NCBI GenBank assembly: GCA_029243145.1
Contig: JAQWSQ010000188.1
Location: 1 to 53,097, forward strand
From: Planctomycetaceae bacterium
Lineage (GTDB): Bacteria > Planctomycetota > Planctomycetia > Planctomycetales > Planctomycetaceae
DNA length: 53,097 bases
Direction: 5' to 3'
The notes under the pieces were generated by a model. The model saw only the letters and a list, made by a program, of their open reading frames with translations. It was not told the origin of the DNA and did no database searches. This document shows, one piece after another, positions 26,604 to 36,122 of the stretch (position 1 is the stretch's first letter; every line of letters starts with the position of its first letter). The translations under genes and the position numbers were made by a program.

Positions 26604-27839
26604 GTGTCGTCAGTTCTGGAACGCTTTTTAAGATATGTCCGTATGGACACACAGTCTGACGAAACCAGTTCTTCGTCTCCTAGCACTGCGAAACAACTTG
26701 ATCTTTGTCGCCTGTTGGAACAAGAATGTCGTGAGTTAAATCTTGCCGACATTTCGATGAGTGACGTCGGGACGGTGCTCGCGACGATCCCGTCCAATGT
26801 TGATCATGATACGCCGACGATTGCGCTGGTAGCACATGTCGATACCTCTCCCGAATGCTCGGGAAAAAATGTGAATCCGATTCTGCACGAGAACTACAAC
26901 GGTCAAGACATTGCCTTACCTGCCGAACCCTCAAAAGTGATTCGCGTAGAAGAGAATCCCGATCTGAAAGGTTTGGTCGGCGGGACCATCATCACCACCG
27001 ACGGCACGACTCTTCTCGGTTCCGATGACAAATCAGGCGTTGCCATCATGATGGCGTTGGCTGAACATCTTGGGCAGAATCCTGACATTCCCCACGGCCC
27101 CATCCGATTCGTCTTTACCTGCGACGAAGAGATTGGACGAGGAATCGAACATCTGGACCTCGACGATGTTGGTGCCGTGTGTGGCTATACACTGGATAGT
27201 GATGGCCGAGGTCGTGTGGATACCGAAACATTTTCTGCCGATCAGGCGGTCGTGACTGTGGACGGCATCAATACGCATCCCTCCGTCGGTAAAGATGCGA
27301 TGGTCAATGCGATCCGTATTCTCGGTCGATTTTTGGCTGAGTTACCCGGCGATCATCTTGCTCCCGAAGTTTCGGAAGGTCGGGACGGTTTCATTCATCC
27401 TTATCATGTTGAGGGTGGCGTGGCGAAGGCTTCTGCGCGACTCATCCTGCGAGATTTCGAGACGGAAAACCTGATCAAGCAAGCAGAACTTCTGGAACAA
27501 ATCGCCGAGCCGTTGCGTCGAGAGTTTCCGAAAGCCAACATTCAGATCGAAATCAAAAATCAATACCGCAATATGCGAGACGGCTTGGAGAAAGAACCGC
27601 GGGCTGTCGAGAAAGCGATTGCCGCCACTCAGGCTGCTGGATTGAAACTTCGGCTTGACGTGATTCGCGGGGGAACTGATGGCTCACTCTTAACAGTCGC
27701 CGGCTTGCCAACGCCCAACATCTCCAGCGGTCAGCATAACCCTCACTGTCCTTTAGAATGGACGAGCTTGGAGGAGCTGGAAGATTGCCTCAAAGTCGTG
27801 ATCGAATTGTGCAAGCAGTGGAGCGAAGAACGGGTGTAA
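26604..27839 (+). CDS. pepT: Peptidase T (tripeptide aminopeptidase)
   Basis: A 411-residue M20-family zinc peptidase that releases the N-terminal residue of tripeptides. Metal-binding positions are visible in ALVAHVDTSP (His, Asp), LLGSDDKSG (bridging Asp), TCDEEIGRG (catalytic/ligand Glu pair) and a C-terminal SSGQHNPH; also the 'RGGTDGS' loop. Length matches E. coli PepT (408). GTG 26604 is preferred: AGGAG at 26592-26596 is seven bases upstream and the protein then begins SSVLERFLRYVRMDTQSD, the family start. It follows the PKS operon by about 50 bases on the same strand; functional linkage is doubtful. Confidence 0.95.
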   Translation: MSSVLERFLRYVRMDTQSDETSSSSPSTAKQLDLCRLLEQECRELNLADISMSDVGTVLATIPSNVDHDTPTIALVAHVDTSPECSGKNVNPILHENYNGQDIALPAEPSKVIRVEENPDLKGLVGGTIITTDGTTLLGSDDKSGVAIMMALAEHLGQNPDIPHGPIRFVFTCDEEIGRGIEHLDLDDVGAVCGYTLDSDGRGRVDTETFSADQAVVTVDGINTHPSVGKDAMVNAIRILGRFLAELPGDHLAPEVSEGRDGFIHPYHVEGGVAKASARLILRDFETENLIKQAELLEQIAEPLRREFPKANIQIEIKNQYRNMRDGLEKEPRAVEKAIAATQAAGLKLRLDVIRGGTDGSLLTVAGLPTPNISSGQHNPHCPLEWTSLEELEDCLKVVIELCKQWSEERV

Positions 27840-27866
27840 ACGCTTCTTCGATCTCTCATTATTAGT

Positions 27867-27943
27867 TGATCACGCAGCGGCGCGGCGACGCAGCGAAGCG
27901 ATACGATCTCTGGAGTTTTTCTCTGCGCCGCCGCGTGAGACTA
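27867..27943. repeat. Palindromic repeat, left copy flanking the GxxExxY gene
   Basis: The unit starts TGATCACGCAGCGGCGC and ends CGCCGCCGCGTGAGACTA; its two ends are near inverted complements (CACGCAG(C/A)GGCGC), giving a long imperfect hairpin. It is about 88% identical by eye to 28423-28511 in the same orientation. These two copies bracket the GxxExxY gene. Confidence 0.85.
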
Positions 27944-28010
27944 AATGATTTGACTTCAAGGCTGATATCTGTACGCTAGATCACTTCTGTTGTCGTGGAG
28001 AGAATCTGCT

Positions 28011-28400
28011 ATGCATGAAAATGATATTGGAACGAAAATTCTTGATGTCACCTTCGAGATCCATCGCGAACTTGGTCCCGGTTTACTGGAATCGGTTTAC
28101 GAAATTGTCCTGGCTGAAGAACTCAAAAAGAAAGGGTTCATAGTACAGAGACAGGTTCCTGTCCCGATTGCCTACAAAGGATTGAGTTTTGAAGAGGGAT
28201 TTCGAGCCGATCTCATTATCGAAAACAGCGTGATCGTCGAATTGAAGTCGATTGAGTCGGTAAGTCGAGTCCACGCGAAACAAGTATTGACCTACTTGAA
28301 GTTGTTGGATTTTCGCTTGGGGTATCTGATCAACTTTGGAACCGAGTTGATGAAAGACGGGATCTCAAGAATTGTGAATGGGTTAGAAACTGAGGACTGA
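28011..28400 (+). CDS. GxxExxY protein (PD-(D/E)XK-like)
   Basis: A 129-residue protein, the typical size of the GxxExxY family (PDDEXK_3 group). The name-giving motif is GLLESVY, near residues 25-31. A nuclease-like core follows: FRADLIIE supplies the Asp and VIVELKS the Glu-x-Lys. Members are thought to be restriction-like nuclease folds of unknown function. ATG 28011 has GGAGAG eight bases upstream. The gene is alone between two copies of a palindromic repeat (27867-27943 and 28423-28511). In many genomes genes of this family sit amid such repeats, so a mobile or repeat-associated role is a plausible inference. Confidence 0.9.
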   Translation: MHENDIGTKILDVTFEIHRELGPGLLESVYEIVLAEELKKKGFIVQRQVPVPIAYKGLSFEEGFRADLIIENSVIVELKSIESVSRVHAKQVLTYLKLLDFRLGYLINFGTELMKDGISRIVNGLETED

Positions 28401-28422
28401 ATCGTTTTCTGTGTATTGAGTC

Positions 28423-28511
28423 AATGATCACGCAGAGGCGCGGCGACGCAGCGAAGAGATACGATTCTGGAACTTTTCTCCGCGCCGCAGCGCCGCTGCG
28501 TGAGACTCATT
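28423..28511. repeat. Palindromic repeat, right copy flanking the GxxExxY gene
   Basis: It reads GATCACGCAGAGGCGCGGCG at the left and CGCCGCTGCGTGAGACT at the right, so its ends are inverted complements. Compared with the left copy it has an extra CAGCGCCG in the right arm and few substitutions. It lies between the GxxExxY gene and the convergent gene ending at 28521. Confidence 0.85.
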
Positions 28512-28520
28512 CAAAGTAAA

Positions 28521-31500
28521 TCATTCCACGATCAGTTCGCCGTTCATCACCATCCAGTGGCCGGGGAACGTACACAGATACGGATAGCGGCCCGGTTTGT
28601 CGGGGGCGGTGAAGAAGATCGAGAATTCTTTGCTCGGCATGACGATGTCAGTCGCGGCTAAGATGTCGTCGCTGACCGGGATGTATTGCCGGGCTGCCGA
28701 TTCGGGGTCCGCAATTTGCTTGTTGGCGATGTCACCGACGGTCGCCAGTTGTCCCGGTTTGATCAACACCCAGTTGTGCGGCACGACATCGGGATTTACC
28801 AACGTGAATTTGATCGGCTCACCCGCTTTAACAGTGATGCTCTTTTGTTGGTAACTGAGATTGGTGGCAGTCCTCAAGCGAATTTCGCGTGCTTGTTCGA
28901 TCGGTTTTTGCCATTTGTTGGGGACACGATTTTTGATCAACGACAGATCAGACAAAATCGGGTGCGGCAGAAGTGTCTTCTCGCGGTAGATGTAGTCTGA
29001 GTGTTGAGTGAATTCAGAGTCCAACTTGTGAACCGTCAAGAACATGTCAATTGGTGGCCCTTCATTCACTTTCAAGCTCAAATGTAACTGACTGACCGGT
29101 TGCAGATCGGGAATTTCGAGAAATAGCGTGCGGGGGTTGACGGCGATATTGGCCTTCTGGATCCATAAGGGATCATGTCCCGGTGTGTTGGGATGGCTGG
29201 GAGAAAGTTCCGGTGAACCATAGCCGGGAGAGAATCGATAGTTCCAGACTTGCGCAAAATGATTGCGGGGATGATTGGTTACCGAGACATCGAGCGGTTC
29301 GGAAAACTCGATCAAAATTCCGTTCTCATGAACGTGAAAGCCGACCGGCATTTGTGTCTTCTGGCCAGTGAATCGGACTCGTTGAAAACAACCGTCATCG
29401 GGAGTGAACGAGACCCAACCATCCATGCCGGTCACATAGAGATGACCGTCCTGTTTGCGGAAGCGTCCACGATGGGCGCCAGACAAAAATTCTCCCGGCA
29501 GAGGAACGACGGCACCTTGGGGTTGTCCCTCCACTTCGTCGCGTAAAACAAGAAACTGTCGGCCCATGCCGAACGAAAAATGGAGCAGTTGACCGTTGAG
29601 TGGTCCCCATTTCTGGCTGTCGACATAAGTTTGACCGCCGGACGAATTATCGAGTCCTCGGGGAAGATAGACGAGAGGGAGTGCTGGGGGTTGATCATTC
29701 TTCAAACCACGATAGCCGAAATGAGGGATCGATTTCGGGTTTGGTTTCACAGCACAGATCATCGAGGCGGGGGTCCATTCTCCTTCCGAACACGGGACCG
29801 TCACCGTGCCATCGGGCAAGAGCCCGAGACCATCGGGATTGCGGAAGCCGGTCGCGATCACGTCGGCGGTTTCTCCATCAGGCGAGATGCGGACCAACCC
29901 CTGATTGCCGGAGGCTGTGTAGAAATAGCCATCTTTGTCACGTTCCAATCCGCAGATGAAATCGTGACCGGCCGGAGAAGTGACAAACGCTTTGCTGAAA
30001 CATTCGTAGAAGTCGGCTTCACCGTCGTTGTTGGTGTCGTGCAATCGGACCAACTGATCGCGACATTGCACATAAATTTCATCGTTATGGATGACGAGAC
30101 CCAATGCGTGATTCAATCCCGCCGCAAATCGTGTCCACTGAGCAGAGCCTCCTTGACCGGCAGTGGAATCGAGACCGGTGACTTTCCAGACATCTCCCTG
30201 AATCGTACAAACGAGAGCCGAGCCATCGGCGAGAAAATCGTGACCGCCACAAAAAATTTGTGCTTTCCACGGATTGTCGAGCGGCAGTTCAATGGTGTCG
30301 ATCGAGAACGGTTTTCTCTTGCCCGGAACGATCGGGGTTGTGATTGATTGTGGCCATTGTCGCTGACCACCTTCAAAGAGATGTCGTAGTGGGTGTTCGT
30401 CACGCGGAGCGACACTGCGCACAAACAGTCCCTCTTCAACCCACGGCGAATCGAGGTACTCGGTTTCTCCAATTTGATAGGCGAAAATCACTCGATTCCC
30501 GTGTCGGTAGAAACCGTGATATTTGATCGGCTGTTTCGGCGGTTCACTGATGCGTTTGGAGACCAGTTCACCATTCATCAGAACGCCTTGCATGAAGCCG
30601 TGTCGGACGGGAGAGAACTTCAAAAATCCGTCTTTCCAGACAGCATCGTAAGTGAGTGTCTCGGGATTGAAGCATGCTGACAGTTCGCGGTTCTCGCCGA
30701 TACGAACACAGACACCCCGAGGGACAGTGATGTCGGCTCCCCGAAATATTCCACTTTGTAGATTCCCGAGATCGGTTTTGTTCCACCGGTCGTCGGCCCA
30801 GTCTTGTTCTTTCTGGGTTCCCCAATGTCCGTGTTCTCCGCCGTCGAGACCGGGGTGAGCGGAGAGTAGGGGGGGCATCGCCAGAGGATTGTCTTGAGTC
30901 AGTTGCCGGAAATGCTCGGCCTGTTTCGTGAAGAAATCATAGACGCGAAACTGATTGATCGAATGAGTGTGCGATGGCCAATGTTCGGGATGCAGTGGCG
31001 CGCGTGTCCAGTCGAACTTGGCCGGAGCATGACTGTGTGTGTGGGCGAGAGCCGTATTCCAATTTGGCTGAAACGGATCGATCTCCGTACCCAGTCCTGT
31101 CAGAAACCGCAACACATCGAGTTGTTGTTGTCGCGTCATCGCAGCCGCAAGGCCATCGGGCATCAACGTACCAGCTTTGACTTCGGCTTCCACGTCTTGT
31201 CTGTTGGTGGTGTATGTTTCATTCTTCGCGGGATCGATCAAAACAATTCGCTTCTCATTTGATTCGATCCGATAGCCGCGATGAACCTTTCCTGCGGAGG
31301 TCACGATCTGCCAGGCTTCAAACTCCGGTTTGACTTCGCGTTTTGGCCAGAAGAGAGACTCCACCAGTTCGGGCAGTTTTCGGTCCTTGCCGATCTTGGA
31401 GAGATCGGGACCGATGATACCGCCATTTTGTCCGACTTTGTGACAAGAAATACAGGCAAACTTGGGACTGGTGAAGACGGCTGCTCCGCGTTCGAGAATC

Positions 31501-31574
31501 CCGGCTCTCAGCGTGTCTTCAGAGGTTCGGGTGACGAATTCGGGTGAGAATTCAGGATTCAGGGGCGTTTTTTT
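28521..31574 (-). CDS. Large secreted-type cytochrome c / DUF6797-like protein, start unclear
   Basis: The frame is open for 1017 codons down from 31574, but has no ATG at its head; GTG 31364 would give 947 residues and cut off the cytochrome part. Upstream of that GTG the frame encodes a c-type haem site, KFACISCHKVGQNGG followed by IIGPDLSKIGKDRKLPEL, and LVESLFWPKREVKPEF: a planctomycete CxxCH module. Next comes a DUF6797-like region, then a beta-propeller (repeat 'DGYFYTASGNQGLV' style) and a C-terminal cupredoxin-like domain with copper-site spacing (PHNWVLI ... YLCTFPGHWMVM). The protein is periplasmic. It probably continues, after a one-base shift in the A9 tract, from the TIM-barrel frame 31559-32452, whose signal peptide would export both. 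Confidence 0.8.
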   Translation of the reverse strand, partial: KKTPLNPEFSPEFVTRTSEDTLRAGILERGAAVFTSPKFACISCHKVGQNGGIIGPDLSKIGKDRKLPELVESLFWPKREVKPEFEAWQIVTSAGKVHRGYRIESNEKRIVLIDPAKNETYTTNRQDVEAEVKAGTLMPDGLAAAMTRQQQLDVLRFLTGLGTEIDPFQPNWNTALAHTHSHAPAKFDWTRAPLHPEHWPSHTHSINQFRVYDFFTKQAEHFRQLTQDNPLAMPPLLSAHPGLDGGEHGHWGTQKEQDWADDRWNKTDLGNLQSGIFRGADITVPRGVCVRIGENRELSACFNPETLTYDAVWKDGFLKFSPVRHGFMQGVLMNGELVSKRISEPPKQPIKYHGFYRHGNRVIFAYQIGETEYLDSPWVEEGLFVRSVAPRDEHPLRHLFEGGQRQWPQSITTPIVPGKRKPFSIDTIELPLDNPWKAQIFCGGHDFLADGSALVCTIQGDVWKVTGLDSTAGQGGSAQWTRFAAGLNHALGLVIHNDEIYVQCRDQLVRLHDTNNDGEADFYECFSKAFVTSPAGHDFICGLERDKDGYFYTASGNQGLVRISPDGETADVIATGFRNPDGLGLLPDGTVTVPCSEGEWTPASMICAVKPNPKSIPHFGYRGLKNDQPPALPLVYLPRGLDNSSGGQTYVDSQKWGPLNGQLLHFSFGMGRQFLVLRDEVEGQPQGAVVPLPGEFLSGAHRGRFRKQDGHLYVTGMDGWVSFTPDDGCFQRVRFTGQKTQMPVGFHVHENGILIEFSEPLDVSVTNHPRNHFAQVWNYRFSPGYGSPELSPSHPNTPGHDPLWIQKANIAVNPRTLFLEIPDLQPVSQLHLSLKVNEGPPIDMFLTVHKLDSEFTQHSDYIYREKTLLPHPILSDLSLIKNRVPNKWQKPIEQAREIRLRTATNLSYQQKSITVKAGEPIKFTLVNPDVVPHNWVLIKPGQLATVGDIANKQIADPESAARQYIPVSDDILAATDIVMPSKEFSIFFTAPDKPGRYPYLCTFPGHWMVMNGELIVE

Positions 31575-32452
31575 TTAGCGCTCGACGTTTTGGATTGTTT
31601 GGCTTTCAGCATTGGTGTGAGTTTCTCGACACCTTCCAGGTTTTCCGCCAGGACTTCTTTGGAATCCCGGTTCCCTTGATGATCGAGGATACCAATAGGG
31701 CCGTCGTAACCACTCTCTTGGACAACACGCAGCATTTCGAGTTCGTGATTTCCATCACCCAGTTTCAGAATTTTCGGTTGGGCGTTGTCGTTCATGCCGT
31801 TGATGTTGAGGCAATGTAGATAAGGCTGCATCAGCTTGAACAGTTTGGGCCAATCTTCGATGTGTTCGTGACCGTGATGAAAGTTGTAGACGATGCCGAC
31901 ATGATCGTAACCCGCATCACGCAGCTCTTGGCAGACCGCGACCATGTTGGCCGGCTCACCCTGCCAGCCGCCATGGTTATAAAGGCTGAGGGGGCAATCG
32001 ATTTGTTTCGTTCGTTCGGCGAGAGGTTTGAGGGAGGCCACTGCTTGCGTGATTTTCTCTGCTTGGGACGGTCCTTTAGGGCCGGGAATCATGGTCCAGA
32101 TCTGTGGATGAATTTGATGTTTCTCAAACAGCTTGAAGGCTTCCTCGTGGACGCTCCAAAAGGCGAAGAACTCGATGCCATGTTTTTTGTAGGCGAGAAT
32201 TTCTTCCTCGAATGTCGGGACATGCTCGGGTCGCCAATCGTACGCACACTTTTTCAGGCCGAGTACTTTCAGCATGACGGCTCGTTCTTCCGGTCCTCGT
32301 TTGGAAGCATCGAAAGGCACAATACACCAGGCGACGAGATTGTCTTTTGCGAGCAGTCCATCATCGGCAGTCGCCGAGGTTGGAGAAATCAAGGAATACA
32401 AGAGATAGGAAGTGAGCAGAAGTCGCATAGTATAATTTCGGGAATTTGTCAT
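31559..32452 (-). CDS. TIM-barrel sugar phosphate isomerase/epimerase-like protein, secreted
   Basis: A 297-residue exported protein: a signal peptide (LLLTSYLLYSLISPTSATA; ATG 32428 is an alternative start) precedes a xylose-isomerase-like TIM barrel. Metal ligand candidates include HPQIWTMIPG, NHGGWQG, YNFHHGHEH (the 'FHHGH' strand) and GDGNHELEML. It ends SSAKKKRP and TGA directly after nine A residues. One extra A, or a -1 slip in this run, would join it in frame to the cytochrome protein downstream (SSAKKK then TPLNPEFSPEFV). It may thus be the N-terminal module of one 1300-residue fusion or an independent short form. Confidence 0.85.
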   Translation of the reverse strand: MTNSRNYTMRLLLTSYLLYSLISPTSATADDGLLAKDNLVAWCIVPFDASKRGPEERAVMLKVLGLKKCAYDWRPEHVPTFEEEILAYKKHGIEFFAFWSVHEEAFKLFEKHQIHPQIWTMIPGPKGPSQAEKITQAVASLKPLAERTKQIDCPLSLYNHGGWQGEPANMVAVCQELRDAGYDHVGIVYNFHHGHEHIEDWPKLFKLMQPYLHCLNINGMNDNAQPKILKLGDGNHELEMLRVVQESGYDGPIGILDHQGNRDSKEVLAENLEGVEKLTPMLKAKQSKTSSAKKKRP

Positions 32453-32639
32453 GTGATAGAATGATTGCCAATCTCAACTTTAGCGGTTCGGACATGCCGC
32501 AGGCAAACTGATTCACGGAAAAATGTCATTCTAATTTCTCTTGAATCTCATTCGTTGTGAGATCGGACTAGCAATGTGAACTTTAGGAGTCAGTCATACT
32601 GATCGTCGAACATTTTGATATCCCCTCAAGGTGAAAACA

Positions 32640-34868
32640 ATGACAACTGCGGAGGAGAATTCGCCCACGAAAGATCTCGATTTGGAGTCGCTACCGCCGA
32701 AAGAGCGTGCCGGGGCACTGATTGAGTTGTTGAAAACTTCCGTTGAGCCTGTTTCGCAGAATATGGGTTACAAGCTGGGCATTGTCGTTATCACAATCGT
32801 GATGATCGTTCTTTGGTTCATTTACATGGGAATGATTATCGGCGTCGGTGGAGCCGTGTTTTATCACGTTGCACAACATGGTTGGTTGTTAGAAACTCCC
32901 GGCGGTCTCTGGGGGATCGTCGCCTATGCGTTGCCGATTATCATCGGGCCTGTTTTGTTGTTGTTTATGATCAAGCCGATCATTTCCAAACCTGTTCAGA
33001 GCAGCCCGACACGAACTCTCAAACGGAATCAGGATCCCCTGTTATTTATCTTCATCGAACAACTATGCGATGCCGTCGGTGCACCTCGTCCCACATCGAT
33101 TAAAGTGAATTGCGACGTCAATGCTTCGGCATCGTTGCATCATGGATTCTGGAGTTTGTTTAGTCGTGAGGTTTCGCTGACGATTGGGATGCCGTTGATA
33201 GCCGGGTTGTCATTAAGGCAATTCGGAGGTGTGTTAGCCCACGAATTTGGTCATTTCTCTCAAGGTGCCGGTATGCGTCTGACGTTTCTTGTTCGATTGA
33301 TTAGCCATTGGTTTACAAGGGTGGTCTATGAACGCGATCAATTGGATTATCGAATTGATCAGATTGGAAACATTTCCACGCTTCTAAAAGTGATCATCCA
33401 AATTGCGCTGAAAGCCACACGTGGGATTTTGTGGTGTTTGATGATGATTGGGAATGCTGTCAGCGGCATGATGCTGCGACAGATGGAGTATGATGCCGAC
33501 CGCTATGAAACGCGATATTTTGGGAGTAATACTTTTGCCACGACATTACGTCGAATCAGATTGCTCGGTGTTGCCTATCAACAAGCCATGGGAGACTTGG
33601 GGACGTTCTTTGAAGAAGATCGACTCGTTGATAATTTTCCGCAATTGGTCGCCCACAATATGTCCAATTTCACGAGAGAATAGCAGGCGAAAATTCGCGA
33701 TTTGATCGACTCTCGTCCCGCACATTGGTTTGACACACATCCGACAGACCAACAACGTATCGAAGCGGCAATGAGCGAGAAGACACGCGGAATCTGTCGA
33801 ATCCATGCACCGGCTTCGATTCTCTCGACTCAATTCGAACGATTGTGTCAGGTAGTGACCAAAGATTTTTACAAGCAAGCACTCGGTGAGAAATTCCGGA
33901 ATGAGATGATGCATCCGTTCGAGCAGATGGCAGATCGCCAGCAGAGTGAACTCGAAAGTTTTCATTCCCTGCATCGATGCCTTCAGGGAAACTACTCGTT
34001 CTTCGGTTATCGCGAAGCCGATTTGAAGATTCCCGATGTGACGAAAGTCGAGGCGATGATCATTCGCAAGAAGTTAAGTCACCTGAAAAAGCAGGTGCTC
34101 AATCTTGCCAAACCTTATGGTGCTGTCCTGAATCGTTTACACGAGACAGACGATTGGCTGCTGGAAACCCATCAAGCACAATGGCTGAAAAGAGCCAGAT
34201 TCTCATTCGCGAAAGATTTGTTTTCACGGAATCTGACCACCACACAGCGCATTGAAAGTCAGAGAGTGAACATCACTCGCCAACAGGCGACCATTCGCCA
34301 AACAATGCAGGAGTTCGACCGGGCCGTCCAAACCATGATCGAACTAGCCATCCAGGCACTCGGTCATCCTGATGTCGCCAGTCGTATCGAAGATGCCAAC
34401 CACTGGATCGATGAACTCACCGATCTCAATGCGACAAGGCAGGCATTGTATCGAAGATTGGGGACTGTCGATGATTTGCGATACAAGTACGCTTCACTCA
34501 ATGCATTGATGGCACAACTTGACCAAAACCCCTCCGAAAGCCTCATCAACACCATGTTAACGGTCATGAAGTCGATGACTGAGCAGATGAAGTCGATCCA
34601 CGATGCGGTCAGTCATGTCGATTACCCTTTCGATCATGCACAAGCCGATATGAAGTTGGGAATGTTTTTGATTGCAAATTTCCCGGACCCGAATAGCCCC
34701 GGCGAAGTTTACGCGGCGGCAGATCGACTCTTGGATCGATTCTTTCGTTTACAGGCTCGTATTCTGGGACGCAAATGTGTGATGGCCGAACGAGTCTTGA
34801 AAGCCGTCAACATCGAACCGCTCCCCGAGCCCAAGAAAGCCGATGAACTCTCACAAAAAGTTGATTGA
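32640..34868 (+). pseudogene. M48 family metalloprotease interrupted by an in-frame TAG
   Basis: One frame of 743 codons broken by a TAG at 33681-33683. The first part has membrane helices around residues 45-75 and 90-115, the M48 zinc motif HEFGH at 201-205, and the third ligand region RQMEYDADRYE, which marks a gluzincin. The second part begins QAKIRDLIDSRPAHWFDTHPTDQQRIEAA, where DTHP is the family's downstream motif, and ends in a long helical C-terminus. The TAG is thus inside the conserved protease core. GAG or CAG to TAG is a single change. ATG 32640 is chosen (AAGG upstream). A 347-residue fragment with the zinc site could still be made. Sequencing error is the alternative. Confidence 0.85.
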
Positions 34869-34919
34869 AATAAGAGAAGTATGAAATTCAATACTCTCTC
34901 ACGCCTTTGCTTGAGACCT

Positions 34920-35843
34920 TCATTGCTCCAACCACTCTTGAATCGCCCGGGAGAATGGCACAAAGTTTCGGGGATCTGAATAGAGATCGTTGTGGCCGGC
35001 GTTTTCTAAAGTCACAAACGTTTTATAGATGTCATCGGGTGCGGCCTCGAAGAGTGCTCGACCGCACGAATAGGGAACCACTCGGTCATTGTCTCCATGC
35101 ACGTGTAGATAGCGACACTCGATGTCTACCATCTGTGAGGCAGAGTCGAATTGATCACGCAACAACAACTTCGCCGGCATGATCGGGTAATTACTCTGCG
35201 CGACGGCCACGAGTGAGTTGAAGCTGGATTGAATGACCAGTCCTTCCGGCGGCGATCCGTTTCTGCATTGTTCAGCCGCTAGTTGAACCGCGACTCCTCC
35301 TCCCAATGATTCACCAAACAACACAATGTGATCATGCGGGATCTTCATCTTCTCGGTGGCATGTTGCCAGAGAGACATTGCGTCACTGATGAGAGTCTCT
35401 TCAGTGGGCGAACCGGGGTTGTCTCCATACCCTCGATAGTCGGCGATCAGAACATCGCAGCCGAAGTTGGCCAGCATTTCACAGGGTGTCACTCGGTAAG
35501 ATCGATTGCCGGCGTTGCCGGGAAAGTAGAGGACGACGCGATGCGAATCCGACAAGTCTTCAGGATGTGACTCTGAAAGAGCCCGTGGATAACGCCAGCC
35601 GTGGAGTGTGACGCCGTCGGCTCCTGCAAATTCAAAATGATGGACATCCGCGGGGACACCCATCGCTCCGGCTTTAGAGAGATTCTCGTTCTTCGTGGGG
35701 TGATAGATGAGATCCCGCTGAAAGACAACCAAAATGAGCAGCAGCAAGACATAACAGAGGATGGCCGAGCGGAGAATCCGTTTCCAGATCGGAGTCCGTT
35801 TCTGGGAGGGTGGGTCTGTCGTTAGTTGAGAGGAGTCACTCAT
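34920..35843 (-). CDS. Membrane-anchored alpha/beta hydrolase
   Basis: A 307-residue hydrolase of the BEM46/YfhR-like branch: an N-terminal helix at about 24-42 (SAILCYVLLLLILVVF) anchors it to the membrane, followed by the fold with LYFPGNAGN (oxyanion), nucleophile elbow FGESLGGGVA, the Asp in HGDNDRVVPY, and His in ENAGHNDLY. Substrate is unknown. It is convergent with the broken M48 gene and 12 bases downstream of a small membrane protein on the same strand. Confidence 0.9.
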   Translation of the reverse strand: MSDSSQLTTDPPSQKRTPIWKRILRSAILCYVLLLLILVVFQRDLIYHPTKNENLSKAGAMGVPADVHHFEFAGADGVTLHGWRYPRALSESHPEDLSDSHRVVLYFPGNAGNRSYRVTPCEMLANFGCDVLIADYRGYGDNPGSPTEETLISDAMSLWQHATEKMKIPHDHIVLFGESLGGGVAVQLAAEQCRNGSPPEGLVIQSSFNSLVAVAQSNYPIMPAKLLLRDQFDSASQMVDIECRYLHVHGDNDRVVPYSCGRALFEAAPDDIYKTFVTLENAGHNDLYSDPRNFVPFSRAIQEWLEQ

Positions 35844-35855
35844 GTCGCCAAGTTA

Positions 35856-36071
35856 TCACGATTTGATATAAGTAATGACAGCGAAAATGGTCAGTGGAAG
35901 TAAAATCAGAATCAGGATGTAGGCGGTGTGAATCCAGAGAGGCGTCTTTTCAGAAGCAAACCATTCACCGAATTTCGTAAGGATGTCAGGAATGCTCTCA
36001 AAGAGAAGGGCAAAGACACAGAGGATGATCAAAATTAGTGTCAGATTTCCCATGGTTTCCATTCTACTCAT
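35856..36071 (-). CDS. Small two-helix membrane protein
   Basis: Up to 71 residues with two hydrophobic helices (LTLILIILCVFALLF and AYILILILLPLTIFAVITY) separated by a polar loop with FGEWFASEKTP. ATG codons at 36071, 36062 and 36053 are all possible starts. It precedes the alpha/beta hydrolase by 12 bases and is likely in the same transcript. No family recognised. Confidence 0.6.
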   Translation of the reverse strand: MSRMETMGNLTLILIILCVFALLFESIPDILTKFGEWFASEKTPLWIHTAYILILILLPLTIFAVITYIKS

Positions 36072-36122
36072 TGCCTGAGTGAGCCGTCTCCAATAATCTG
36101 CTCTGTGGAAGAGTTTAGATTG

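Noticed and set aside
29580..30347. Plus-strand 255-codon ORF within the cytochrome/DUF6797 gene
   Set aside because: No domain or ribosome binding site; it is antisense to a conserved protein.
11249..33683. Genome-wide reassignment of TAG to an amino acid
   Set aside because: TAG is the terminal stop of several intact genes in the window (lipoprotein at 12275, cupin, ygfZ, mdh, bioA, groEL, AlkD), so the two in-frame TAG codons are better read as mutations, errors or local suppression.
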